A stretch of 64,000 bases of DNA, from NCBI GenBank assembly GCA_963737705.1, contig CAVTTP010000003.1, positions 450,147-514,146 on the forward strand, in the 5' to 3' direction. Under the pieces are notes generated by a model, which saw nothing but the letters and a program-made list of their open reading frames with translations, ran no database searches and was not told where the DNA came from. This document shows, piece after piece, positions 16,271 through 24,460 of the stretch. This DNA comes from PALSA-607 sp963737705. Lineage in GTDB: Bacteria > Actinomycetota > Actinomycetes > Acidothermales > Acidothermaceae. Within the stretch, counting starts at the first letter, position 1. Each line of letters starts with the position of its first letter. The translations under genes and the position numbers were made by a program.

Positions 16271-18393
16271 GCCGCCCGTCCGTGACGCGCCCATCCGTGA
16301 GCCAGCCAGAATCCGACGGTGTGCCGGTCGATGTCGCGCAACGCCACGCCGTCCTCGCTGCTGAACTCGACGATCATGCGTACCGGTATTACGTGCTCGA
16401 TTCGCCGATCGTGTCTGATGCGCAGTACGACACCGCGATGCGCGAACTGACGGCGATCGAAGAGTCGTATCCGCAACTTCGCACTCCCGATTCGCCGACG
16501 CAGAAGGTTGCCGGCAGTTACTCGACGCAGTTCACTCCCGTCACCCACCTGCAGCGACTGCTCAGCCTCGACAACGTGTTCTCGTTCGATGAGCTCGAAA
16601 CGTGGGCTGCCCGCACTGAACGAGATGCGGGCGAATCCGTCAGTTACTTGTGCGAGTTGAAGGTCGACGGGCTCGCGGTCGACCTCGTTTACGAGAAGGG
16701 TGTGCTGGTGCGCGGCGCTACGCGCGGCGATGGTTACACCGGCGAAGACATCACCCCGAACATCCGCACGATCGCCGACATACCTCAAACTCTCATTGCC
16801 GGCGCCGGGGTGCCGGTGCCAGACCTGCTCGAGGTTCGCGGCGAGGTGTACTTTCCGGTCGCGAAGTTCGCTGATCTCAATGCAAGCTTGGTCGAGGCGG
16901 GCAAGGCGCCGTTCGCGAATCCGCGGAACGCCGCAGCAGGATCGCTTCGCCAGAAGGACCCGCGGGTGTCGGCCGGTCGGCCGTTGCGGATGGTCGTGCA
17001 CGGCTTCGGTGCGGTGGGCGGGTTCACCCCCATCCGCCAATCGCAGGCGTATGAGGCATTCGCCGCATGGGGTCTCCCGACGAGTGATCGCGTTCGAGTT
17101 GTGCCCACGCTCGCCAAGGTCGAGGAGTTCATCGCCCACTACGGCGAACACCGTCACGACGTCGAGCACGAAATCGACGGGGTTGTGGTGAAGGTCGACG
17201 AGGTCTCGTTGCAACGCCGCCTCGGCACGACGTCCAGGGCGCCGCGATGGGCGATCGCGTACAAGTACCCGCCGGAAGAAGTCACCACCAAACTGCTCGA
17301 GATCCGGGTGAATGTCGGCCGCACCGGCCGGGTCACCCCGTTTGGCGTCATGGAGCCCGTGAAGGTCTCCGGATCGACGGTCGAGAACGCCACGCTGCAC
17401 AACGAGGACGAGATCAAGCGCAAGGGCGTGCTGATCGGCGACACCGTCGTGCTGCGCAAGGCCGGCGACGTCATCCCCGAGATCGTGGGTCCCGTGGTCG
17501 ACCTGCGCGACGGCACCGAACGCGCGTTCATATTTCCGACCGTGTGCCCTGAGTGCGGCACACCGTTGTCTCGACCTGAGGGTGAGGCCGATACGCGTTG
17601 CCCGAATCAGCGCTCGTGCCCGGCGCAACTGCGCGAGCGGCTCTTCCACCTCGCTGGCCGCGGCGCGTTCGACATCGAAGTGCTCGGCTATGAAGCAGCC
17701 GCGGCACTGCTCGAGTCGGGTGTGATCGTCGACGAGGGCGATCTCTTTTCGTTGACCAGCGCACAGCTCGCCGGCGTGCCGTTCTTCACCAAGCAGGACG
17801 GCACCCTAAAGGCGAACGCCGAGAAGCTGATCGAGAACCTCGACGCTGCGAAGGCCCGACCGCTGTGGCGAGTGCTCGTCGCACTGTCGATCCGACACGT
17901 CGGCCCGACTGCCGCGCAGGCGTTGGCCCGCGAGTTCGGTTCGCTCGACGCGATTCGGGCAGCATCGCCCGGCGATTTGGCCGCCGCTGACGGGGTGGGT
18001 ATGACGATCGCGCAATCAATCGGTGAGTGGTTCGGTGTCGACTGGCACGCGGACATCGTTCGCAAGTGGGCGGCTGCAGGCGTTCGGATGGCCGACGAGC
18101 GCACCGATGAAGGCCCGCTGCCACTTGCCGGCCTGACCCTTGTCGTTACGGGATCGTTGACCGAGTGGAGTCGTGACTCCGCGACGGAGGCCATCCAGAA
18201 CGCCGGTGGCAAGGTGGCCGGCTCGGTGTCGAAGAAGACCGACTTCGTGGTCGTTGGTGATAATCCGGGCTCTAAGTACGACAAGGCGCTGAGTCTCGCG
18301 GTGCCGGTGCTCGACGAAGCCGGCTTCCGGATCTTGCTCGACGATGGGCCGGACGCCGCCCGTGCGGCCGCGGAGATTGCGCCGCCGGGCTAG
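16267..18393 (+). CDS. ligA: NAD-dependent DNA ligase LigA
   Basis: A 708-residue NAD-dependent ligase joining nicks during replication and repair. Domain order is complete: Ia domain (YRYYVLDSPIVSDAQYD, about 39-55), adenylation domain with the nucleotide lysine in CELKVDGLAVDL (about 132), OB fold (GRTGRVTPFG, about 354), four-cysteine zinc finger (CPECGTPLS...CPNQRSCP, about 423-450), helix-hairpin-helix repeats (IRHVGPTAAQALA, VGMTIAQSI) and a C-terminal BRCT (about 620-700). The length fits the family. The GTG start overlaps the stop of the MetE-like gene (GTGA), so the two are coupled. Confidence 0.97.
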   Translation: MSRPSVTRPSVSQPESDGVPVDVAQRHAVLAAELDDHAYRYYVLDSPIVSDAQYDTAMRELTAIEESYPQLRTPDSPTQKVAGSYSTQFTPVTHLQRLLSLDNVFSFDELETWAARTERDAGESVSYLCELKVDGLAVDLVYEKGVLVRGATRGDGYTGEDITPNIRTIADIPQTLIAGAGVPVPDLLEVRGEVYFPVAKFADLNASLVEAGKAPFANPRNAAAGSLRQKDPRVSAGRPLRMVVHGFGAVGGFTPIRQSQAYEAFAAWGLPTSDRVRVVPTLAKVEEFIAHYGEHRHDVEHEIDGVVVKVDEVSLQRRLGTTSRAPRWAIAYKYPPEEVTTKLLEIRVNVGRTGRVTPFGVMEPVKVSGSTVENATLHNEDEIKRKGVLIGDTVVLRKAGDVIPEIVGPVVDLRDGTERAFIFPTVCPECGTPLSRPEGEADTRCPNQRSCPAQLRERLFHLAGRGAFDIEVLGYEAAAALLESGVIVDEGDLFSLTSAQLAGVPFFTKQDGTLKANAEKLIENLDAAKARPLWRVLVALSIRHVGPTAAQALAREFGSLDAIRAASPGDLAAADGVGMTIAQSIGEWFGVDWHADIVRKWAAAGVRMADERTDEGPLPLAGLTLVVTGSLTEWSRDSATEAIQNAGGKVAGSVSKKTDFVVVGDNPGSKYDKALSLAVPVLDEAGFRILLDDGPDAARAAAEIAPPG

Positions 18394-18459
18394 CACGCAC
18401 GGGCGCGGGCGCACCGGAATGGGCCACCTGCCGTATCCATTCGGCCACCCGTATTGACG

Positions 18460-19779
18460 ATGCTCGAAGAAATGAGCGAGCAGACCGACCATCGCAACTC
18501 GACGCCAGCGCTTGGGTCGGCGTTGTGGTGGTATCTGTGGTCGGTCATCGTCCTTGCGGCCGCGATCCTCGTGGTCGCAGCATGGGGCTTGCATCACGGG
18601 GACATCTCGGCGATCGTGCGCCGGCCCGCATTCTGGCTGGTCGCTGCTCCGATGGTGGTCACGACCTTGCGGCCGATCGTGCCCAAGAACCGCGCGGGCG
18701 ACGGAACATTTGCCTTGGTCGTGTTTCTCTTCGCGCTGCTGCTGTATGTCGGGTTACCGGCGGCCGTGCTCTTGTGCTCCGTCACGATGCTGCTGCGCGG
18801 CGCCATGTACAAGCAGTCATTTCTTCGCAACGTCTTCAATGCCGCGCAGCATGTCGTGACGCTCGGCACATCGTGGTTGGTGTTGCGCGCGTTCGGGATC
18901 GATCCGACGCCGCTCCACACGTGGACGTTCACCGAGTCGTCGATCCGGGTCAGCGAGCTCCTCGCGGTCGGCCTCGCGGGCATTGCCTACCTGGTAGTGA
19001 ACAACGGCACTGTCTACATCGCCGTGGCCATCAGCGAAGGCACGTCGCTCGTCTCTATTATTCGCGAGGACGTGCGGCACCTGGCGATCGTCGGCGTCGC
19101 GATGGTCAGCCTGTCGCCACTCGTGTTGATCGTGATGGTGCACATGTGGCCGCTCGTGCCGCTCTTCTACCCGGCGCTCGTTTCGCTGTACCAGAACGCG
19201 ACATTGTCGGTGGCGCGCGAGCACGACGCGCTGCACGACTCACTCACCGGTCTCGGCAACCGCGAGATGCTGCATCGCGAAGCGTCGAAGGTGTTCGACG
19301 GCTCCGCGCGTCAGCACGTCGGAATCGCAGTGCTCGTGCTCGACCTTGACGGGTTCAAGGGTGTCAACGACCAACTCGGCCACGCCGCGGGGGATCGGTT
19401 GCTCCAGGTCGTGGCTGAACGACTCACGGCCGTCGTGCGTCCGAACGATGTTGTCGCCCGTTTGGGCGGTGACGAGTTCGTGGTGATCGTGCAAGACGTG
19501 CCAAGCATCGCTCTGGCGCGCACAACCGCCGTCCGCCTTCTTGATCGGGTGAACGGACCCTGTCAGATCGACGGCAACTCACTTGAACTGAGAGCCAGCT
19601 TGGGTGTTGCACTCGCGCCGGACCACGGTGTCGATTTCGACTCGCTGTTGCGCCGGGCCGACCGCGCGATGTACGTCGCGAAGGGTGCCGGCTGCGGTGT
19701 CGCGGTCTTCGATCCTGCCCAAGACGGCGATCGCGGCCGGATCCCGGTGCAGTTCGACGCTACCGGCACCGACCACTAG
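18460..19779 (+). CDS. Membrane diguanylate cyclase (GGDEF)
   Basis: About 439 residues. Six to seven membrane segments fill the first 230 residues (MASE-like sensor), for example SVIVLAAAILVVAAW and LVVFLFALLLYVGLPAAVLL. The GGDEF domain follows: DSLTGLGNREML, LDLDGFKGVNDQLGHAAGD, and the intact active-site RLGGDEFVVIV. An RxxD inhibitory site (RPND) lies five residues before GGDEF, so product feedback is likely. No EAL domain is present. It should make cyclic di-GMP from two GTP at the inner face of the membrane. The start is uncertain between ATG 18460 and ATG 18472. Confidence 0.9.
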   Translation: MLEEMSEQTDHRNSTPALGSALWWYLWSVIVLAAAILVVAAWGLHHGDISAIVRRPAFWLVAAPMVVTTLRPIVPKNRAGDGTFALVVFLFALLLYVGLPAAVLLCSVTMLLRGAMYKQSFLRNVFNAAQHVVTLGTSWLVLRAFGIDPTPLHTWTFTESSIRVSELLAVGLAGIAYLVVNNGTVYIAVAISEGTSLVSIIREDVRHLAIVGVAMVSLSPLVLIVMVHMWPLVPLFYPALVSLYQNATLSVAREHDALHDSLTGLGNREMLHREASKVFDGSARQHVGIAVLVLDLDGFKGVNDQLGHAAGDRLLQVVAERLTAVVRPNDVVARLGGDEFVVIVQDVPSIALARTTAVRLLDRVNGPCQIDGNSLELRASLGVALAPDHGVDFDSLLRRADRAMYVAKGAGCGVAVFDPAQDGDRGRIPVQFDATGTDH

Positions 19780-19793
19780 CAGCCTTGCCCCTT

Positions 19794-19861
19794 CTTCGCA
19801 TCCCTGGTGGTCGTGCGGCCGCGCGTTTTGGGCGTTGTCGGCAACCACACGGGATGCGAAG
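19794..19861. terminator. Bidirectional terminator-like inverted repeat
   Basis: Perfect 11-base arms CTTCGCATCCC (19794-19804) and GGGATGCGAAG (19851-19861) flank a 46-base loop with further partial pairing. It sits between two convergent genes (GGDEF and the secreted protein), a natural place for a shared terminator. There is no T-run. Confidence 0.55.
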
Positions 19862-19879
19862 TCGGGGGGTGCGGCGAAC

Positions 19880-20407
19880 TCAGGTGTTGGTCGAGCTGGT
19901 GCCCTTGGCGCCCTGGCGGATAGTCTTGACGTCGCCGCGCAACTGCTTCACGTCGCTGCGCAGCGTCTTGATCGCCGGCCGCACTGACTTCAGGTCGCGC
20001 AAGGTGGTGGCGCCGTCGACGTCCGACTTGATCGTCCCCAGGTCGGTGACCATGGTCGCGATGTCGCCGTCGATCGTCGTCTTCTGTGTCGCCGTCAGCT
20101 TCGTGCTCGCGTCGACCTTTGTCTGAGCCGCGGTCAGTGTGCTGGTCACTTTCGCGACGCGGGCATCAACGCGAGCTTGGATAGCTGACAGCGAACGGCC
20201 GCCCGCAACTGAAACGCCGCCAGTCGATCCGCCGGACGATACCGAGGCAAGCAGCGCCGAGGCGTCGAAGGTCGAGGGGCTGGACGTCGAGGGGCTGGAC
20301 GTCGAGGGTGACGTGTTGCCGGTCGCGGCCGCAGCCACCCCCGCCCCCCCGACGAGTAGGCCGGCGGCAGTGACACCGGCGATGAGGGACTTGCGGGTGA
20401 CATTCAT
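19880..20407 (-). CDS. Small secreted helical protein
   Basis: A 175-residue protein with a Sec signal peptide: MNVTRKSLIAGVTAAGLLVGG followed by AGVAAAATG, probable cleavage after AAA near residue 27. A Ser/Thr/Pro linker contains a threefold TSSPS repeat (about 32-46). The mature part is helical with heptad-like spacing of Ala, Val and Lys (RVDARVAKVTSTLTAAQTKVD), suggesting a coiled coil. The very long upstream open frame to 21709 is not coding; ATG 20407 has GGAG just before it. No known domain is recognised. It is likely an exported structural or binding protein. Confidence 0.75.
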   Translation of the reverse strand: MNVTRKSLIAGVTAAGLLVGGAGVAAAATGNTSPSTSSPSTSSPSTFDASALLASVSSGGSTGGVSVAGGRSLSAIQARVDARVAKVTSTLTAAQTKVDASTKLTATQKTTIDGDIATMVTDLGTIKSDVDGATTLRDLKSVRPAIKTLRSDVKQLRGDVKTIRQGAKGTSSTNT

Positions 20408-20527
20408 GGAGATCTCCAAAGTCGTTGTCTGGTTGTCTCCAGCAATGTCGGCCCGGCACGTCAGGCGACGACGCGGCGTCATGTACGAGGGAGGTAAATC
20501 TCGCCGCGTCGGTATTAGTGTTCGGGA

Positions 20528-20926
20528 GTGCCCACCTTCGACGACGTGCGCCGGATTGCGCTGTCGCTGCCCGAGACGACCGAGGCGGTGTCGTGGGGCA
20601 ACGCTCATTGGCGGGTCAAAAACAAGGGATTTGTGTGGGAGCGCCCACTGAATCAAAGCGACCGGGTGGCTCTGGAGGCGCTCGGCGAAGACGCCCCGGA
20701 TGGCGCCCTTCTGGGTGTGCGGATCGCCGACATCGGGGTGCGCGAGGCGATGATCGCCGACGACCCGAGCATCTTCTCCACCATTCCGCATTTCGATGAC
20801 TTCCCGGCGATCTTGGTCCGGCTCGATGCGATCGGCCTCCCGGAACTCGAGGAGCTGATCGTCGAAGCCTGGCTCGACCGGGCACCGAAGAAGCTGGCCC
20901 AGCAGTACCTCGACGCACAGCAGTGA
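20528..20926 (+). CDS. MmcQ/YjbR family protein
   Basis: A 132-residue single-domain protein. The pattern is that of the MmcQ/YjbR fold: DDVRRIALSLPETTEAVSWGNAHWRVKNKGFVWE at the start and the C-terminal ELEELIVEAWLDRAPKKLAQQYL (about 108-130). The fold resembles a CyaY-type DNA-binding module; no function has been settled. GTG at 20528 is exactly seven bases after a -10-like TAGTGT (20516-20521), so a leaderless start is plausible. Confidence 0.85.
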   Translation: MPTFDDVRRIALSLPETTEAVSWGNAHWRVKNKGFVWERPLNQSDRVALEALGEDAPDGALLGVRIADIGVREAMIADDPSIFSTIPHFDDFPAILVRLDAIGLPELEELIVEAWLDRAPKKLAQQYLDAQQ

Positions 20927-21037
20927 CTTCGTAGCGTTCCCGGAACGATCGGGCATTACCGTCGCGCTGTGATAAGGGCTTCGCTGTGATGAGGGCTGCG
21001 CTGTGACGTGGGCTTTGCGGGACGGCGGGAGGTGCGG

Positions 21038-22213
21038 GTGACGACCGAGGCTGGCGGCGTCGATGCGGCGATACCGCGGTTCCGCTGGGCGTCGCCGGGA
21101 TCCGCAACCGTCGTGGGTGTGCTGACGCTCGTCTTGCTGATCGCCGGCTTCCCGCTCGCGGAACTGGCCAAGCAGGGCTTGGTCAACCAGGACATCTTGA
21201 TGCTGCCGTTCGCCATCGTGGGTTTCGTGGTGGCCCGAAAGCAGCCGCGCAACCCGATCGGCTGGATCATGCTGCTCCTCGCTCCGATCTTCATGCTGAG
21301 CAGCGATGCGGGCATGTACTCGGTGCTGATTTACCAACGCGGTCATCTGACACTCCCGCTGGGACGGCTGGCAGTTGCGTTGACCCAGCTGTGGATCGCG
21401 TTGCTCGTCTTGTTGCCGCTTCCGATCCTGCTCTTCCCTGATGGACGGCTTGATTCGCGCCGTTGGCGATGGGCGCTCTGGGCTTTCCTCGCGGTTTGCG
21501 CGCTCATCTTGATCTCGGCAGGCGTGGCAGACCTGAAGGCGTTCACCGTTCGCCACGTCCGGGTCGACTCCACCGGAGAACTGGTCTCGAGCGGCAATAG
21601 CAACAACGTCGGCGCAGGCGCATTTCCGGTCTACGCAGCGTTCGCGCTGGCCTTCGTGATTCGCCAGCTGGTCGTCTACCGTCGCTCGGCGGGAGAGCGG
21701 CGCCAGCAATTGAAATGGCTGATGGCCGGCGGCACGATTGGCATTCTGGCGATCGCCACGACGCTCACCCTGGGCGGTGGATTCGGATTCGCCGGAATCA
21801 TCGCAGTTCCGGTGGCGATCGGCATCGGGATCTTGAAGTACCGGCTCTACGACATCGACCGATTGATCAGCCGCACCCTGTCGTACGCGATCGTCACCGG
21901 ACTGCTGGTGGGGATTTACATCGGGCTGGTGACGCTTGCCACCAGGGCGCTGCCGTTGTCGTCACCGATCGGTGTTGCCGCGGCGACGTTGACGGTTGCC
22001 GCTTTGTTCACGCCGGTGCGCCGCCGCGCTCAGCGCGTCGTCGATCGCCGTTTCAATCGGGCCCGTTACGACGCCGACGCGACCATCGCAGCGTTCGCCG
22101 CAGCGCTACGCGACGAGGTCGACCTCGAGCGAGTGCAACTCGACCTGCTCGAGGTCGTCCGCCGATCGGTCGAGCCGAGTCACGTCGCCGTGTGGGTCCG
22201 CTCGGCCTCGTGA
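21038..22213 (+). CDS. Multi-pass membrane protein resembling the sensor part of actinobacterial histidine kinases
   Basis: A 391-residue protein with about eight membrane helices in the first 300 residues (ATVVGVLTLVLLIAGFPLA, LLPLPILLFPDG, IIAVPVAIGIGILKYRLYDIDRLISRTLSYA). The ILKYRLYDIDRLISRTL segment and the cytoplasmic tail RRRAQRVVDRRFNRARYDADATIAAFAAAL are the hallmark of the N-terminal half of certain actinobacterial sensor kinases, but here the chain ends before any HisKA/HATPase domain. It may be an orphan sensor or a stand-alone membrane protein. The GTG start at 21038 follows GGGAGG by five bases. Its 3' end overlaps the convergent DoxX-like gene by 34 bases. Confidence 0.8.
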   Translation: MTTEAGGVDAAIPRFRWASPGSATVVGVLTLVLLIAGFPLAELAKQGLVNQDILMLPFAIVGFVVARKQPRNPIGWIMLLLAPIFMLSSDAGMYSVLIYQRGHLTLPLGRLAVALTQLWIALLVLLPLPILLFPDGRLDSRRWRWALWAFLAVCALILISAGVADLKAFTVRHVRVDSTGELVSSGNSNNVGAGAFPVYAAFALAFVIRQLVVYRRSAGERRQQLKWLMAGGTIGILAIATTLTLGGGFGFAGIIAVPVAIGIGILKYRLYDIDRLISRTLSYAIVTGLLVGIYIGLVTLATRALPLSSPIGVAAATLTVAALFTPVRRRAQRVVDRRFNRARYDADATIAAFAAALRDEVDLERVQLDLLEVVRRSVEPSHVAVWVRSAS

Positions 22214-22629
22214 GCCGTTCGCCTGCCGGACTGCAGCGCGCACCAGATCAGCGGGATCTGCAATGGCAGCCTGACCCAGTCTTCGACCTTCGTCACCACG
22301 TCGTCGCCGCGCTGGGCATTGATCGCCATCTGCAAGTTCGCCGGCCAGATCGCCAGCAAGAGTGCCGCGGCGGCCAGCCCGGCCCAGCGGTCGCGTCGCC
22401 ACAGGCCGAGCGCACACACCAACTCGGCCACGCCGCTCACGTAGACCAGCGCGGTCTTGGCCGGTAGGAAGGTTGGCACGATCCGGGTGAACGTCGCCGG
22501 GTGCACGAGATGGACGACACCACTGGCGGTGAATGCGGCTGCGACAACGAAGGGAGCGCGGCGTCGCCAGCGCTCCCTTAGGTCAGGGCTGCTCACGTCG
22601 GTGCTGGCCTCGACCGCCGGGTAATCCAC
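22180..22629 (-). CDS. DoxX-like membrane protein
   Basis: About 149 residues with four predicted membrane helices: FVVAAAFTASGVVHLV, ALVYVSGVAELVCALGLW, AGLAAAALLLAIWPANLQMAINAQ, LPLQIPLIWCAL. The sequence GVVHLVHPATFTRIVP...GVAELVCALGL is the typical DoxX/DoxD-like pattern. The open frame extends upstream over gatC, but the sensible start is GTG 22629 (VDYPAVEAS), because upstream residues are the antisense of gatC. It is divergent from gatC with 36 bases between the starts. Role unknown; family members support respiration or redox balance. Confidence 0.7.
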   Translation of the reverse strand: MDYPAVEASTDVSSPDLRERWRRRAPFVVAAAFTASGVVHLVHPATFTRIVPTFLPAKTALVYVSGVAELVCALGLWRRDRWAGLAAAALLLAIWPANLQMAINAQRGDDVVTKVEDWVRLPLQIPLIWCALQSGRRTAHEAERTHTAT

Positions 22630-22665
22630 GTTTGCACCATACGGCCGCCCTCTAGGATGGCGGCT

Positions 22666-22962
22666 ATGCCGTCGATCACCCGCGCCGACGTTGCCCACCT
22701 GGCGCGATTGTCCCGCCTTGCATTGAGCGATGACGAACTCGATCAGATGGCTGGGCAGCTTGAGGTCATCATCAGCTCGGTGGCCAGGGTCAGCGAAGTG
22801 GCGGACGCCGATGTGCCGCCCACGTCCCATTCGGTGCCGTTGACGAATGTGTTCCGCCCCGACGAACTGCAGCCGTGCCTGACGCCCGAAGCCGCACTCT
22901 CGGGTGCACCAGCGCAAGAAGACCAGCGTTTCCGGGTGCCTCGGATCCTGGACGAGGAGTAG
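22666..22962 (+). CDS. gatC: Glutamyl-tRNA(Gln)/aspartyl-tRNA(Asn) amidotransferase subunit C
   Basis: A 98-residue GatC. The family pattern VAHLARLSRLALSDDELDQMAGQLEVII is clear (about 8-36), as is the later DVPPTSHSVPLTNVFRPDE. GatC clamps GatA and GatB together. I prefer ATG 22666 over 22657 because a -10-like TAGGAT (22653-22658) covers the latter, which would leave 22666 as a leaderless start. It heads the gatCAB operon; the stop is four bases from the gatA GTG. Confidence 0.93.
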   Translation: MPSITRADVAHLARLSRLALSDDELDQMAGQLEVIISSVARVSEVADADVPPTSHSVPLTNVFRPDELQPCLTPEAALSGAPAQEDQRFRVPRILDEE

Positions 22963-22966
22963 TCCG

Positions 22967-24460
22967 GTGACCGAGCTCACCAGGCTCAGTGCTGCCCAGG
23001 CCGCGGGCCTGATCGCGTCGGGCGAAGTGTCCGCAGTGGAGTTGACGGCCGCTCACCTCGACCGGATCGCCGCGGTCGACGGCAGCCTGCACGCATTCCT
23101 GCACGTCGACACGGAAGGCGCGTTGGCTGCCGCCGCCGCCGTTGACGCAAAGCGAGCGGCAGGCCATCACCTCGGCCCGCTGGCCGGCGTCCCGCTGGCA
23201 TTGAAAGACGTGCTGACGATGGAGGGCGTACCGACGACGTGCGGTTCGAAGATCCTCGAAGGATGGCGGCCGCCGTACGACTCGACCGTCGTGAAGAGGT
23301 TGCGCGCCGCGGATGTCGTCATCCTCGGCAAGACGAATATGGACGAGTTCGCGATGGGCTCCTCGACGGAGAACTCCGCGTACGGCGTGACGCACAATCC
23401 GTGGGATCTGGATCGGATTCCGGGCGGATCGTCGGGCGGATCGAGCGCGGCTGTTGCCTCATACGAAGCGCCGCTTGCCATCGGCACCGACACCGGTGGT
23501 TCGATTCGCCAGCCCGCCGCTGTCACGGGCATCGTCGGAGTCAAGCCGACGTACGGGGGAGTGTCGCGCTACGGACTCATCGCGTTCTCCTCGTCGCTCG
23601 ACCAGGCCGGCCCCTTCGCACGCAACGTCTATGACGCGGCGCTGTTGCACGCGGCTATCGCGGGCCACGACCCGATGGATTCGACGTCGATCGACGCGCC
23701 GGTACCCGACGTCGTTGCGGCCGCGTTGCAGGCTGACATCCGCGGGCTTCGGATCGGTGTTGTTCGTGAACTGAATGGCGAGGGCTACGACAACGGCGTC
23801 CGCCAAAGATTCTCTGAAGCTGTCGCGCTACTTGGAGAACTCGGCGCATCGGTCGGTGAAGTGAGCTGCCCGCACTTCGACTATGCGATGCCTGCGTATT
23901 ACTTGATCGCACCCAGCGAGTGCTCGTCGAACCTCGCTCGCTTCGATGCGATGCGCTACGGCCTGCGGCTCGGCGACGACGGCACTCGAAGCGCCGAGGA
24001 AGTCATGGCAATAACGCGTGCCGCAGGCTTCGGGCCTGAGGTGAAGCGTCGCATCATGATCGGCACGTACGCGCTGTCGAGCGGCTACTACGACGCGTAC
24101 TACGGGTCGGCCCAGAAGGTACGCACGCTGATCACTCGCGACTTCACCGCCGCCTTCGAACAGTTCGACGTGCTGATCTCGCCGACCACCCCGACCACCG
24201 CGTTTCGCATCGGTGAGCGCACCGACGACCCGTTGAAGATGTACCTCGCCGACCTCGACACGATTCCGTCGAACCTCGCCGGAAACGCGTCGATGTCGGT
24301 GCCGTGCGGGCTTTCACCGGACGACGGGTTGCCGGTCGGTCTGCAGGTGATGGCGCCGGCGATGGCTGACGACCGCCTCTACCGTGTTGGCGCCGCACTC
24401 GAGGCGGCGTTGAACGAACGCCGAGGCCACCTCCTCCTCGAGGAGGCACCGGCGCTATGA
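22967..24460 (+). CDS. gatA: Amidotransferase subunit A (amidase)
   Basis: A 497-residue amidase-signature protein that releases ammonia from glutamine for transamidation of misacylated Glu-tRNA(Gln) or Asp-tRNA(Asn). The catalytic triad is visible: Lys in PLALKDVLT, cis-Ser in GGSSGGSSAAVAS and the nucleophile Ser in GTDTGGSIRQPA. GTG 22967 is chosen because the gatC stop lies four bases upstream and the homologous N-terminus (ELTRLSAAQAAGLIASG) follows at once. The stop overlaps the gatB ATG. The presence of gatCAB and only one glutamyl-tRNA synthetase (gltX) in the window fits the indirect Gln-tRNA route. Confidence 0.97.
   Translation: MTELTRLSAAQAAGLIASGEVSAVELTAAHLDRIAAVDGSLHAFLHVDTEGALAAAAAVDAKRAAGHHLGPLAGVPLALKDVLTMEGVPTTCGSKILEGWRPPYDSTVVKRLRAADVVILGKTNMDEFAMGSSTENSAYGVTHNPWDLDRIPGGSSGGSSAAVASYEAPLAIGTDTGGSIRQPAAVTGIVGVKPTYGGVSRYGLIAFSSSLDQAGPFARNVYDAALLHAAIAGHDPMDSTSIDAPVPDVVAAALQADIRGLRIGVVRELNGEGYDNGVRQRFSEAVALLGELGASVGEVSCPHFDYAMPAYYLIAPSECSSNLARFDAMRYGLRLGDDGTRSAEEVMAITRAAGFGPEVKRRIMIGTYALSSGYYDAYYGSAQKVRTLITRDFTAAFEQFDVLISPTTPTTAFRIGERTDDPLKMYLADLDTIPSNLAGNASMSVPCGLSPDDGLPVGLQVMAPAMADDRLYRVGAALEAALNERRGHLLLEEAPAL

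Noticed and set aside
16210..17649. 479-codon minus-strand frame over ligA
   Set aside because: It is the complement of ligA, with Arg-rich low-quality composition and no domain.
20408..21709. Upstream part of the long minus-strand frame ending at 19880
   Set aside because: It runs antisense to the YjbR and membrane genes; the signal peptide and SD fix the real start at 20407.
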